A model generated the notes under the pieces. The model did no database searches. It saw only the letters and a program-made list of their open reading frames with translations, and was not told where the DNA came from. From Luteibacter rhizovicinus DSM 16549 (GTDB taxonomy: Bacteria; Pseudomonadota; Gammaproteobacteria; Xanthomonadales; Rhodanobacteraceae): 64,000 bases of DNA. This document shows, piece after piece, positions 55,503-64,000 of the stretch (positions are counted from its first letter, which is position 1; each line of letters opens with the position of its first letter). The stretch is from NCBI RefSeq assembly GCF_001887595.1, contig NZ_CP017480.1, positions 4,058,001-4,122,000 on the forward strand, read 5' to 3'. Position numbers and translations under genes: made by a program.

Positions 55503-56909
55503 TCATGTGACCTGGCGCTGCACGATGCGCCACAGTCGCTCGGCGAAAAACGTCGCGTGATCCGGCGGCACATTGGTCACACCCAGGAGCAATCCACTCC
55601 GCGGTTTGGCCGCACCGGCATACCAGGGCGATACGGGGATTGGCGACAGGTATTCGGCCAGTGCCTCCCGTGCCACGCTCACGTCGTCCGCACCCTCGGG
55701 CAGGCGGAGATGAACCGCGAGCCCGGCGGGCTCATGGTCGACGCCCAGACGCGTCAACGCCGTCATCAGGGCGTCGCGGCGCTCGGCATAGGCACGCTTC
55801 ATGCGACGCAGATGACGCAGGTAATGGCCGCCGCGCATGTACGCCTCCAGTGCCAGTTGCACCGACGGCGACGGCGCGGGATCGAGGGTGCCCACGACCT
55901 CGGCGACCTGATCGATCAGATCGAGCGGCACGACCAGGTACCCCACCCGCAAGGCGGGAGAGATCGTCTTGCTGAAGGTACCGATATGCACGACCCTCCG
56001 CGCGTCCATGGAGGCCAGCGCGGGTGCGGCGCGCCGGGCCAGCTGGAGTTCGCCGAGGTAGTCGTCCTCGATGATCCAGCGATCCCCCGCATGGGCCCAG
56101 TCGAGCAAGGCATGCCGCCGATCCAGCGAAAGCGTGACGCCTAGCGGCGCCTGCTGGCCAGGGGTGACCAGGGCGACCCGCGCGTCCGGCCCACGAGCGA
56201 TACCCGCGGCCACGTTCAGCCCTTCGCCATCGACCGGTACCGGCACGCACGTGAGCCCCGCCCAGGCCAGCGCCGTGCGTGCGAAGGGATAGCCCGGATC
56301 CTCGACCCATGCCTGTTCGCCGTGCAGCTTGAGCGCCCGCACGGCGATGCTGAGGGCGCCAGCGAAGCCGTTGGTGACGAACACCTGGGACGGCTGGCAG
56401 GCGAAGCCACGCGCCACCGCGAGGTAACCGGCGATCTCGGCGCGCAGTCGCGGTTCGCCTCGAGGATCGGGATAGCCCGCCGGGATCATGGCGGCATCGC
56501 GCGCAGCCTGGGCGAGCATGCGTGACCACAGCGCGGCGGGAAACAGGTCCGCTGCCGGCACGCCGACCTGGAACGGGGCCGGTAGCGAGGGTCCGGACGC
56601 AAACGCGCCGAAGGCCCGGCGCGGCCGCGGCACGTCCGGCTCCGGCCGCGTGCCGGGAGGGCGTTTCGCGACGCGTGTCCCCGCCGCCCCGGCAGCCACG
56701 ATGAACTGGCTATCGGCCAACCGCTCGTACGCATTGCGCACCGTGCCACGGGCCACGCCCAACTGGGTGGCGAGGTCGTTCCACGATGGCAGGCGCGCAC
56801 CCGGCGCAAGGCGCCCTTCGCGGATGGCGGCACGGATGCCGTCCGCTATCTGGTCGGACAGCGAGAGCCGCCCCGCCCGATCGATGGATATGCCGAAAGA
56901 ACCGTCCAT
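55503..56909 (-). CDS. MocR/PdxR-type regulator, third copy, divergent from a CMD gene
   Basis: A 468-residue protein: GntR winged helix at about 15-80 (RLPSWNDLATQLGVARGTVRNAY), then an aminotransferase domain with VTPGQQAPLGVTLS, EDDYLGELQ and the PLP lysine K314 in GTFSKTISPALRVGYL. It is a clear paralogue of the regulator at 2304-3725 (shared WxEDPGYPxxR, VPVPVDxEG, LDWA). ATG at 56909 is chosen over 56930, since a palindrome lies in between. It is divergent from the CMD gene at 57021 and probably controls it. Confidence 0.9.
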   Translation of the reverse strand: MDGSFGISIDRAGRLSLSDQIADGIRAAIREGRLAPGARLPSWNDLATQLGVARGTVRNAYERLADSQFIVAAGAAGTRVAKRPPGTRPEPDVPRPRRAFGAFASGPSLPAPFQVGVPAADLFPAALWSRMLAQAARDAAMIPAGYPDPRGEPRLRAEIAGYLAVARGFACQPSQVFVTNGFAGALSIAVRALKLHGEQAWVEDPGYPFARTALAWAGLTCVPVPVDGEGLNVAAGIARGPDARVALVTPGQQAPLGVTLSLDRRHALLDWAHAGDRWIIEDDYLGELQLARRAAPALASMDARRVVHIGTFSKTISPALRVGYLVVPLDLIDQVAEVVGTLDPAPSPSVQLALEAYMRGGHYLRHLRRMKRAYAERRDALMTALTRLGVDHEPAGLAVHLRLPEGADDVSVAREALAEYLSPIPVSPWYAGAAKPRSGLLLGVTNVPPDHATFFAERLWRIVQRQVT

Positions 56910-56913
56910 GGCT

Positions 56914-56928
56914 GGGATGGTACATCCC
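56914..56928. promoter_or_regulatory. Palindrome between third MocR gene and CMD gene
   Basis: GGGATG (56914-56919) and CATCCC (56923-56928) are perfect inverted arms around GTA, 4 bp before the MocR ATG. It is well placed to be the regulator's operator. It is not identical to the sites at the first MocR locus. Confidence 0.4.
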
Positions 56929-57020
56929 AAAAAGCGAGTCTTGGCTCTTTTCGATGACCCGTTCCGATCGCAAGCTAGTCCCCTACCGAGTCATCCTTTT
57001 CCTCTGCCGGAGTACACACC

Positions 57021-57488
57021 ATGAGCAACCGCATCGATTACATGAAGATCGCTCCCGACGCCATGAAGGGCTTTGTCGCCGTCTACGGCTACCTCTCGCA
57101 GAGCGGCCTGGACAAGCACCTGATCGACCTCGTCTTCCTCCGCGTCTCGCAGATCAATGGCTGCGCGTACTGCATCGACATGCACTCGCAGGACATGCAC
57201 AAGCACGGCGTCCCGTTTGAAAAGCTGATCCTGACCTCGGCCTGGCGCGAATCCGGCGATGTCTTCAGCCAGCGGGAACAGGTCGCCCTGGCCTGGGCCG
57301 AATCGCTCGCCCTGGTCGCCGACACCGGCGTGCCGGACGCGGACTACGAGGCGGCTGCCGCCGAGTTCAGCGACAAGGAGCTCGCCGACCTCTCCACCGC
57401 GATCGCGCTGATGAGTGCGTTCAACCGAATGGGAGTGGCCTTTCGTAATAAGCCGGTGACGGCGTCGCGTCTCGCCAGGGCGGCCTGA
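57021..57488 (+). CDS. Carboxymuconolactone decarboxylase family protein (AhpD-like), paralogue B
   Basis: A 155-residue protein with RVSQINGCAYCIDMHS, that is C48-x-x-C51 and H55, giving a thiol redox centre. It is a paralogue of the protein at 1767-2222. It is divergent from a MocR regulator that is itself a paralogue of the one beside the first copy. The gene ends 18 bp before a good terminator. A peroxidase-like or electrophile-related role is likely; true decarboxylase activity is not supported by context. Confidence 0.9.
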   Translation: MSNRIDYMKIAPDAMKGFVAVYGYLSQSGLDKHLIDLVFLRVSQINGCAYCIDMHSQDMHKHGVPFEKLILTSAWRESGDVFSQREQVALAWAESLALVADTGVPDADYEAAAAEFSDKELADLSTAIALMSAFNRMGVAFRNKPVTASRLARAA

Positions 57489-57506
57489 GCGTTTCCGGAA
57501 GCGACG

Positions 57507-57530
57507 AAGAGGCCCGCAAGGGCCTCTTTC
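57507..57530 (+). terminator. Rho-independent terminator after CMD gene
   Basis: AAGAGGCCC (57507-57515) pairs perfectly with GGGCCTCTT (57520-57528) around GCAA. It is followed by a short T-rich stretch (TCCGTTT) rather than a full T run. Confidence 0.75.
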
Positions 57531-57676
57531 CGTTTCCGGGCCGCACGACGACCGCCCGGTAAAAATACGCAATACCTAACGTTTAGACCGTTGGTGATGT
57601 GGCGACGCGCATCGGTTAGTACGACGCTTTTCCCATGCCTGACACGGCGGCTCTGGCCAACAGGGGAGCGATCATC

Positions 57677-58634
57677 ATGGGCGTGCAGCCTCTCGATCCA
57701 CAGGGATTTTCGACGCACCGGATCAACCGGCTGCGGCATGACTTCGACAAGCATCCGCTGTTCCAGCTGCCGGAGCTTGCGCGGCTGGCGAAGGAGCTGA
57801 TGCCGCGGGAGCAGTGCCGCTTCGTCAAGCCGGGCATGACCCAGGCCTCGGCCTTCCGCCATGACGCACGACATCCCGACGGGAGAGACATCGACGAGGT
57901 GTTCGCGCGGATCGAAGAGACCGGCTCGTGGATCGCGCTCTACAACGTCGAAGCGATACCCCGCTATCGCGCCCTGCTGGAATCCATCATCGACGGGGTC
58001 CGCTCGACGATCGAGCGCGAGCAGCCGGGCATCTTTCAACGTCACGGGTTTCATCTTCATCTCGGCGCCACCCTCGGTGACGCCATTCCACATCGATCGC
58101 GAAAACAATTTCTGGCTCCAACTGCATGGCCGGAAAGTATTGAGCGTCTGGGAACCTTCCGATCGTGAGGCGGTGACAGCCGCCCATGTCGAAGACTTCA
58201 TCGTCAGCCATACGCTACGCGACGTCAGGCTCAAGGATTCCTCGCGCGCATCGAGCCATGAGTTCGACAGCGGCCCCGGCCACGGTGTGTACTTTCCGAC
58301 CACCTCGCCGCACATGACCCACACCACCACGGACTGGGCCGCACCGGGCAATGGTGTGTCGGTCTCCGTCGGCGTCACCTTCTACACCCGACACACCGTG
58401 CATCTTGCACGTGTGCATCAGTTCAATCGCGTCTGTCGCAAATACCTGCACGTCACGCCGACCTACCCCGGCGTGTCGCCGCTAAGCGATGCCATCAAGG
58501 CACCGCTCGGCCTCGCCTTCGCGATCGGTCGGCAATGGGCCTTGCGCGCCCTGACCTTCTGGCATGGCGTGAAAGCGCATAAGCGTCCCGACGAGGGATG
58601 GCTGGGTGAGAAGGCCCCGCCCGGCTCGTACTGA
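57677..58634 (+). pseudogene. Cupin-like (JmjC/cupin_8-type) protein gene with a +1 frameshift
   Basis: The first frame (57677 to about 58048) gives MGVQPLDPQGFSTHRINRLR and on to EREQPGIFQRHGF; then it loses sense. The frame one base later carries on as GFIFISAPPSVTPFHIDREN, LQLHGRKVLSVWEPSD and GHGVYFPTTSPHMTHT to a stop at 58634. The HxD of TPFHIDRENNF is the family's metal-type motif. One extra base in GGGTTT (58046-58051) explains the break. Relatives are about 310-320 residues. ATG at 57677 has AGGGGAG about 8 bp upstream. It may be a real mutation or a sequencing error. Confidence 0.75.
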
Positions 58635-59034
58635 ATCAGCGCCGCGCACATGACAATTGAACCCGGGATTCCCCTGGGTTCAACGTCCCGTTGCCTGCGA
58701 TTCATTTAGACGAAATGAAAACGAAACCAACGTGGGATCTTGAGGCGGATTAAATTCACGCTATTGCGAACGCGTTCCGTAACGTCTTGAAAAGACGACA
58801 TGCCCCCGACGACATGCTTCGCACACACCTACGATTTCCCCTGGAAAAACGGTCTCTACCGTAATTCCCAGCGCGTGTGTTAATTGCTTGTATACACCCG
58901 ATGATGATGAAAGACTCGATAGCAGACGAGGCCTTCCCCTACTAACGACCTCGTTATTTCTAGCGCCGTTTAGCCACCTGACCACCGTGTCGGGCGAGCT
59001 CACTTTGCCTTAAATAAGCTCAAGGGTCGTCATC
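58635..59034. other. Intergenic region of about 400 bp before the TonB receptor
   Basis: No gene is seen. It holds a hairpin TTGAACCC/GGGTTCAA (58657-58683) without a T run, a perfect direct repeat of GACGACATGC at 58794 and 58808, an 8-bp palindrome TGTATACA near 58890, and AT-rich DNA unlike the genes around it. The receptor's ribosome site AAGGG is at 59022-59026, and TAAATA (59011-59016) could be a -10 only for a very short leader. Confidence 0.6.
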
Positions 59035-61824
59035 ATGAAACGTAATAAACTCGCGTGCGCTCTGGCCGCGTTTCTCCTCACTCCTGTCGCCAGTACCGCG
59101 TGGGCGCAGTCGACCAGCAATGACGCCGCTCCGCAGGAGACCCCTGCCGCGCCCAGCACGCTGCAGACCATCACGGTGACTGGCTCGGCAATTCCGCGTA
59201 TCGATACCGAAACCGCTTCGCCGGTGACGACCATCTCCGCCAAGGACATCGCTCGTAGCGGTTACACCACGATTTCCGATGTGGTCCGTTCGATATCGGC
59301 CGATAACAGCGGCTCGATTCCGAACAGCTTCACCAACGGTTTTGCCGCGGGCTCGTCCGGTGTCGCCCTGCGCGGCCTGACGGTCAATTCCACCCTCGTG
59401 CTGATCGACGGGCACCGTGCCGCCAACTACGCGGTAGCCGATGATGGTCAGCGTTCCTTCGTCGATCTGAATACGATCCCGCTCGCCGCGGTCGACCGTA
59501 TCGAAGTGCTGAAGGACGGCGCCTCGTCGCTGTACGGTGCCGACGCAATCGCCGGTGTCGTGAACGTGATCCTCAAGCCTGGCTATCAAGGCATGGAGGC
59601 CACCGCGGACGTGGGCAACTCGGCGCACGGTGGCGGCTTCACTCGCAAGGCGACCTTCCTTGCGGGCGGTGGCGATCTGAACAAGGACGGTTACAACGCC
59701 TACTTCAGTGCCCAGTACCAGGAAGACAACGCCATCAGCGCGGGCGACCGTGGCTTCCCGTACAACACGGCGGATCTGAGCGGCATCGGTGGCGCCAATC
59801 TGCAGACCGGCCAGCCGGCGAACGGCTCCGGTTCGATCTATGGTTCGGTAACGCCGGGCACCCTGGGCACGCCCGGCGATGTCACCACCGGCGTGCCGAA
59901 CACCGGTGCGACCGCCAGCCTGCTGACCGGCGGTTGCGGTCCCAAAGGCAAGCTCACCAACGACAGCTCGGGCACCTACTGCCAGCAAAACACCGTGGCG
60001 CAGTACGACCAGATCCAGGCCAAAATGAAGGAAGGCGGCGTCTACGGCCGCTTCACCGTGAAGATCAACGATACGACCAAGGCGTACGTGTCGCTCAGCT
60101 ACATGGAGACGAAGACCGATACGGTCACCACGCCGGCGCAGATCCAGGGATCGACGCCGAACAACACCAATAACATCGCGCTGCCTGCCTATCTGAGCAA
60201 CGGCAGCCTCAACCCGAATAACCCTTACGCAGCCAGCGGCCAGGCTGCGCTGATCAACTATGCGTTCGGTGACATTCCCCGCGGTGGCACGTACGACAAC
60301 CACAACCTTCGCATCGTCGGCGATGTCGCCGGTACCTGGGGTGAGTGGAACTACGACGCGGCACTGGTGCTCAATCACACCAGCCTCGATACCCAGCTCT
60401 ACGGTTACCTGACGTACGCGGGCCTGATCAACGCGGTCAATACCGGCAGCTACAACTTCCTCAACCCCTCCTCCAATAGCGCCGCCGTACGTAATGCCCT
60501 CGCGCCGGGCTACAACAAGACCTCGACCTCGGATCTCGATGCCATCGACCTGGCGGCCAATCGCACGCTGTTCGACCTTCCCGGTGGTGCGCTCGGCATG
60601 GCGGCCGGCATACAGCTACGCCACGAAGCACAGAACGACCCGACACTGAATCCCGACAACGAGTTCCAGGGTCTGGGCAATGCGCAGACCAAGGGCAGCC
60701 GCGACGTCGAGGGCGCCTATCTCGAATTCGATGCACCGTTGCTGGATTCGCTCGAGGCGGACCTGTCCGGCCGCGTCGATCACTATTCGGATATCGGTAC
60801 CGAGTTCGCGCCCAAGCTGGGCCTGAAATGGAAGGCATTCGATTGGCTGGCTGTGCGCGGCACCTTCTCGAAGGGCGTGCGTGCGCCGAGCTTCTCCGAG
60901 AATGGCTCCAGCTCCAATGAAGGCTTTGTCACCTACAACCCGCCCGCATCCTTCGCGGCGGAGCATGGCAATAACGGCTATGTACAGGCGTACCAGCTGG
61001 CCCAGTTCACCGATGCCAACAAGAACATCAAGCCGGAGCGGGCGAAGAGTTACACGCTGGGCATCGTGCTGCAGCCGACGACCTGGTTGAATGCATCCTT
61101 CGACTACTATCACATCAAGAAAACCGATGTGATCACGTCGACCGACGCCGGTTCGATCCTGGACGCTTATTACGCAGGCCAACCCCTGCCCGCGGGCACC
61201 CAGGTCATCGCCGACAAACCCGATCCGCTCAATCCCACCGCCTTGGCTCGCCCGATCGAAGTGATTGGCAGCTATATCAATGCCAATTCGCTGAAGACCA
61301 ACGGCCTCGATGTCGATCTGCAGGCGCACTTCACCTTCGACAACGGTATCCAGTACATATCCGACTTCAGCGGTACGGACATCTTCACCTGGAAGCTGAC
61401 CCTTCCCGATGGCACGGTGGAATCGTTCGCGGGCACGCACGGGCCGTATAACCTGTCGTCGGGCGCCGGTACGCCGCGTTATCGCGAGTCGTGGTCGAAT
61501 ACGATGATCTGGAACAACCTCACCGTGACCGGCACGTTCTATCACACCAGCGGGATGACCAACACGGCGCCGGACGTGTATGGTAGCGATTGCATTCCAG
61601 ACGGCTATTCCAGCTGCCGCGTCGGCTCGTTCACCGAGTTCAACCTCACCAGCAGCTTCCAGTTCACGCCGAAGATCGCCGTGACCGCGTCGATCATGAA
61701 CGCGTTCGATCGCAAGGCGCCGCTGGACGTGGCCAACTACGCCGGCAACAACTACAACCCGACCTACGCCCAGGACGGCGCTATCGGCCGGTTCTTCAAC
61801 CTGGGCGTCAAGGTCAAGCTGTAG
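59035..61824 (+). CDS. TonB-dependent receptor, large xanthomonad type
   Basis: A 929-residue outer-membrane protein. Signal peptide about 1-24 (ending TAWAQS). The TonB-box-like LQTITVTGSAIPRI (about 43-56) is followed by a plug with FAAGSSGVALRGLTVNSTLVLIDG (as GVALRGLTVNSTLVLIDGHR), then VDRIEVLKDGASSLYGADAIAG. A large barrel ends with ASIMNAFDRKAP and GRFFNLGVKVKL. This is the CUT-type receptor family found in many copies in xanthomonads, used for sugars, peptides or vitamins rather than siderophores. No transport or enzyme genes are adjacent, so the ligand is unknown. Confidence 0.92.
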   Translation: MKRNKLACALAAFLLTPVASTAWAQSTSNDAAPQETPAAPSTLQTITVTGSAIPRIDTETASPVTTISAKDIARSGYTTISDVVRSISADNSGSIPNSFTNGFAAGSSGVALRGLTVNSTLVLIDGHRAANYAVADDGQRSFVDLNTIPLAAVDRIEVLKDGASSLYGADAIAGVVNVILKPGYQGMEATADVGNSAHGGGFTRKATFLAGGGDLNKDGYNAYFSAQYQEDNAISAGDRGFPYNTADLSGIGGANLQTGQPANGSGSIYGSVTPGTLGTPGDVTTGVPNTGATASLLTGGCGPKGKLTNDSSGTYCQQNTVAQYDQIQAKMKEGGVYGRFTVKINDTTKAYVSLSYMETKTDTVTTPAQIQGSTPNNTNNIALPAYLSNGSLNPNNPYAASGQAALINYAFGDIPRGGTYDNHNLRIVGDVAGTWGEWNYDAALVLNHTSLDTQLYGYLTYAGLINAVNTGSYNFLNPSSNSAAVRNALAPGYNKTSTSDLDAIDLAANRTLFDLPGGALGMAAGIQLRHEAQNDPTLNPDNEFQGLGNAQTKGSRDVEGAYLEFDAPLLDSLEADLSGRVDHYSDIGTEFAPKLGLKWKAFDWLAVRGTFSKGVRAPSFSENGSSSNEGFVTYNPPASFAAEHGNNGYVQAYQLAQFTDANKNIKPERAKSYTLGIVLQPTTWLNASFDYYHIKKTDVITSTDAGSILDAYYAGQPLPAGTQVIADKPDPLNPTALARPIEVIGSYINANSLKTNGLDVDLQAHFTFDNGIQYISDFSGTDIFTWKLTLPDGTVESFAGTHGPYNLSSGAGTPRYRESWSNTMIWNNLTVTGTFYHTSGMTNTAPDVYGSDCIPDGYSSCRVGSFTEFNLTSSFQFTPKIAVTASIMNAFDRKAPLDVANYAGNNYNPTYAQDGAIGRFFNLGVKVKL

Positions 61825-61840
61825 TCAGCGCCCGAAGGAG

Positions 61841-62392
61841 TCAGCGCCGGAAGCAGCCGATGGCGTGGTCGTCGACGATGCCTACGGCCTGCATCCAGGC
61901 GTAAGTGATGGTCGGACCGACAAACTTGAAACCGCGCTTCTTGAGGTCTTTCGAGATCGTTACCGACAAAGGTGTCTGCGCGTGCACGGTACGTCCGTCG
62001 CCGCGCAGCACCTTGCCGTCGGTGAACGACCAGCAATAGGCATCGAAGCTTTCGCCGCGTGCTTTCATCTCTTCATAGACGCGTGCGCCGTTGATCGTGG
62101 CCTCGATCTTCGCGCGCGAGCGGATGATGCCCGGATCGTCGAGGAGGCGCAGGATGTCCTTCTCGGTGAAACGCGCGACCCTGGCCGGTTCGAATCCCTT
62201 GAAGGCCTTGCGGAAGGTTTCGCGTTTACGCAGGACGGTGATCCAGGCTAGCCCCGCCTGGAAGCCTTCCAGCATCAATTGCTCCCACAGCATCCGTGAA
62301 TCGTGCAGCGGCACGCCCCACTCCGTGTCGTGGTAGTCGGTGTATAGCGGATCGCTGCCAGCCCATGCGCAGCGCTTGATGTCCTTGCTCAT
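61841..62392 (-). CDS. tag: DNA-3-methyladenine glycosylase I
   Basis: A 183-residue protein starting near KRCAWAGSDPLYTDYHDTEWG, with LMLEGFQAGLAWITVLRKRE and ITYAWMQAVGIVDDHAIGCF. The zinc ligands of Tag are present: C8 and H21 at the start, and H and C in DHAIGC at the end. Tag removes 3-methyladenine from alkylated DNA. ATG at 62392 is chosen; the frame runs further upstream into TetR territory. It lies 16 bp after the TonB receptor, on the other strand. Confidence 0.95.
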   Translation of the reverse strand: MSKDIKRCAWAGSDPLYTDYHDTEWGVPLHDSRMLWEQLMLEGFQAGLAWITVLRKRETFRKAFKGFEPARVARFTEKDILRLLDDPGIIRSRAKIEATINGARVYEEMKARGESFDAYCWSFTDGKVLRGDGRTVHAQTPLSVTISKDLKKRGFKFVGPTITYAWMQAVGIVDDHAIGCFRR

Positions 62393-62411
62393 CGATCGTT
62401 CCCGGATGCGT

Positions 62412-62984
62412 TCACAGCTGGGCATGATGCGTGGTTCCGAGGCGACGCGCCATCCGTTGCAGCGCCGCCCGAAACGTTGCCGCATCCTGTGTCGCACGGG
62501 ATAGCAGGAGGGCGCCCTGAATACCCAGCACCGTGTCCTCGGCCTGCTCGCGAGCTTCCCCCTCCTCACGCCCCAGCCGGACCAGGGCCGAAGCCAGCGC
62601 GTCGATCCAGCGGACGAAGTAGCCGGAGATCGCCGCGGCGAATCGGTCGCGAGTCTCGTCCAGCGCAAACGCACCGACCAGACACACGCGGCCACCCGAC
62701 TGGAAGTAGGCGTCCACATCCCGCCACATGGCGGCGAGGGCCGCCTCCGGCTCGCCCTCGCGCAACGCCACGAAGACATGCTGCTCGAACCAGTCGTCCA
62801 CGTCGGCCAGGACAGCCGCCGCCATCTCTTCCTTCCCACCCGGAAAGAAGTGATAGAGGCTGCCCTTGCCCAGCCCGGTGCGCTCGGTGATCCGGCTCAT
62901 GCTTGCGCCGTCGTACCCGAGTTCACGGAAGGCCTCGGCAACCAACGGGATGACGTCGGCGCGCTCGAATACGGCACGCGCCAT
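62412..62984 (-). CDS. TetR-family regulator
   Basis: A 190-residue protein with a TetR helix-turn-helix at about 8-50 (AFRELGYDGASMSRITERTGLGKGSLYHFF) followed by a helical ligand domain of the TetR_C type with VCLVGAFALDE. The start is ATG at 62984, sharing its first base with the DUF1348 stop (TGATG), so it is translationally coupled to that gene. It probably binds the 28-bp palindrome upstream of DUF1348 and so controls its own operon. Confidence 0.9.
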   Translation of the reverse strand: MARAVFERADVIPLVAEAFRELGYDGASMSRITERTGLGKGSLYHFFPGGKEEMAAAVLADVDDWFEQHVFVALREGEPEAALAAMWRDVDAYFQSGGRVCLVGAFALDETRDRFAAAISGYFVRWIDALASALVRLGREEGEAREQAEDTVLGIQGALLLSRATQDAATFRAALQRMARRLGTTHHAQL

Positions 62985-63445
62985 CAGAGGCCCAGGTCGG
63001 ACAGACCGGGGTGATCGTCCGGACGACGTCCCTGCGGCCAATGGAACTTGCGCTCGCTTTCGGCGATGGGCAGATCGTTGATACAGGCGTAGCGATGGTG
63101 CATTTCGCCCTTGGCATCGAACTCCCAGTTCTCGTTGCCGTAGGAACGGAACCAGTTGCCGCTGTCGTCATGCCACTCGTAGGCGAAGCGCACGGCGATA
63201 CGGTCGCCGGTGAAGGCCCAGAGCTCCTTGATCAGCCGGTATTCCTGTTCCTTCTTCCACTTGCGGGTCAGGAAGGCGATGACCTCGTCACGGCCGCTTG
63301 CGAACTCGGCACGATTCCGCCACTGGGTGTCGACCGTGTACGCGAGGGCGACCTTGGCCGGGTCGCGACTGTTCCAGCCATCTTCGGCCAGACGGACTTT
63401 CTGCACGGCGGATTCATGGGTGAACGGAGGAACGGGCGCGGCCAT
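62984..63445 (-). CDS. DUF1348 family protein (NTF2/SnoaL-like fold)
   Basis: A 153-residue protein with [38 protein letters not shown] and [21 protein letters not shown] (piece [18 protein letters not shown]), diagnostic of the DUF1348 branch of NTF2-like proteins. Its function is unknown; it often lies near oxidoreductases and TetR genes, as here. ATG at 63445 has AGGAG 8 bp upstream; a GTG at 63454 is possible. A 28-bp palindrome lies 27 bp before the start. Confidence 0.88.
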   Translation of the reverse strand: MAAPVPPFTHESAVQKVRLAEDGWNSRDPAKVALAYTVDTQWRNRAEFASGRDEVIAFLTRKWKKEQEYRLIKELWAFTGDRIAVRFAYEWHDDSGNWFRSYGNENWEFDAKGEMHHRYACINDLPIAESERKFHWPQGRRPDDHPGLSDLGL

Positions 63446-63471
63446 CGGAGGCACTCCTGCGGGTTAGGAGT

Positions 63472-63499
63472 CGCCAGTGTACCGATCGGTACACTGGCG
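63472..63499. promoter_or_regulatory. 28-bp perfect palindrome, probable TetR operator
   Basis: CGCCAGTGTACCGA (63472-63485) is followed by its exact reverse complement TCGGTACACTGGCG (63486-63499). It lies between the oxidoreductase gene and DUF1348-tetR, with core TGTACCGATCGGTACA, a style common for TetR operators. Confidence 0.75.
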
Positions 63500-63539
63500 C
63501 GCTTGGCGCATCTTGTCGCAGCGAGCGGTGGCAATCTCG

Positions 63540-64000
63540 TCAGGAAAAATGTCCGTCGCCGTCCTGGGTCCAGCCCGCCTCGGCCCGCATGTGCTCGGGC
63601 GTGGCGAACAGGTGGCGGTGACGCGAGGGCTGCGACCGCAGGTACTGCTTCGGGGGATGCTGGATCTGCCCACCCAGCTGCGCCGCCGCATGCCACGGCC
63701 AGTGCGGGTCGTAGAGCACCGTCCGCGCCAGGGCGATCATGTCGGCATCGCCGGTGGCGACGATCGCCTCGGCCTGCTCGGCCTCGGTGATCAGGCCCAC
63801 CGCGACCACGGGCATCTTCACCGCCGCCTTGACCGCGCGGGCGAAAGGCACCTGGTAGCTGGGGCCGACCGGGATCTTCTGCGCGGCATCGAGGCCGCCC
63901 GTGGAGACATGGATGGCGTCGCAACCGTGATCTTCGAGAGCGCGGGCGAAGACGATCGTCTGTTCCAGATCCCAACCACCCTCGACCCAGTCGGTCGCCG
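63540..64000 (-). CDS. NADH:flavin oxidoreductase, old yellow enzyme family (cut by right edge)
   Basis: The C-terminal 153 residues are present, entering from the right edge and ending at 63540. They read ATDWVEGGWDLEQTIVFARAL, DAIHVSTGGLDAAQKIPVGPSYQVP in pieces (IHVSTGG, AAQKIPVGPSYQVPF), then VVAVGLITEAEQAEAIVATGDADMIALARTVLYDPHWP (piece DADMIALARTVLYDPHWP), the FMN-phosphate end of the TIM barrel. It matches the YqjM/NamA/xenobiotic reductase branch, which reduces enones, quinones or nitro compounds. Its neighbours suggest control by the TetR protein. The N-terminal half is outside the window. Confidence 0.88.
   Translation of the reverse strand, partial: ATDWVEGGWDLEQTIVFARALEDHGCDAIHVSTGGLDAAQKIPVGPSYQVPFARAVKAAVKMPVVAVGLITEAEQAEAIVATGDADMIALARTVLYDPHWPWHAAAQLGGQIQHPPKQYLRSQPSRHRHLFATPEHMRAEAGWTQDGDGHFS

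Overview
The window is about 65% GC and densely coded on both strands. No rRNA, tRNA, phage, insertion sequence or CRISPR was recognised. The protein families and the many GTGGGAGCC...GGCG hairpin repeats between genes suggest a chromosome segment from a xanthomonad-type gammaproteobacterium, most likely Rhodanobacteraceae (Luteibacter/Dyella-like). That placement is inferred from gene content and repeat style, not from a marker gene.

Region 1-10 kb is a redox and xenobiotic-defence neighbourhood: an AraC-type regulator (cut by the left edge), two AhpD-like carboxymuconolactone decarboxylase (CMD) proteins, a DUF417 membrane protein, an SMR exporter, a MocR-type regulator, an FMN azoreductase, a MOSC/ferredoxin-reductase/ferredoxin fusion, and exported metallo-beta-lactamase-fold, cupin and methyltransferase proteins. 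It ends with a three-gene ECF sigma operon. Region 10-20 kb carries a FecA-like TonB receptor behind a possible Fur box, rlmF, katG behind a good OxyR-box candidate, and two hydrolases. Region 20-36 kb mixes yaeQ, a TMEM175-like channel, a PAS-PAS hybrid kinase, a RraB-like protein, a Tat hydrolase/cytochrome P460 pair, a sugar porter with a P-loop kinase, two drug-type MFS transporters with AraC and TetR regulators, and a Gph-like phosphatase.

Region 36-48 kb holds a serine hydrolase, a LytS/LytTR two-component pair, msrB-msrA, an OmpR-type pair divergent from a MipA/OmpV porin, a lone DUF2384 antitoxin-like gene, a second MocR regulator, zwf and an SDR. Region 48-58 kb holds yjjX, a chemoreceptor, pgm, an RcsB-like regulator divergent from a compact RcsD-like (HATPase remnant + HPt) protein, a sirtuin, tadA, a third MocR regulator divergent from a third CMD protein, and a cupin gene broken by a one-base frameshift. 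Region 58-64 kb holds a large TonB receptor, tag, and a TetR/DUF1348/old-yellow-enzyme group controlled, by inference, through a 28-bp perfect palindrome.

The best candidates for something new are the RcsB/mini-RcsD pair, the ECF operon that lacks a recognisable zinc anti-sigma, the duplicated MocR-CMD module, and the REP-like repeat family. The repeat hairpin arms co-vary between copies, and two copies supply the stop codons of neighbouring genes.
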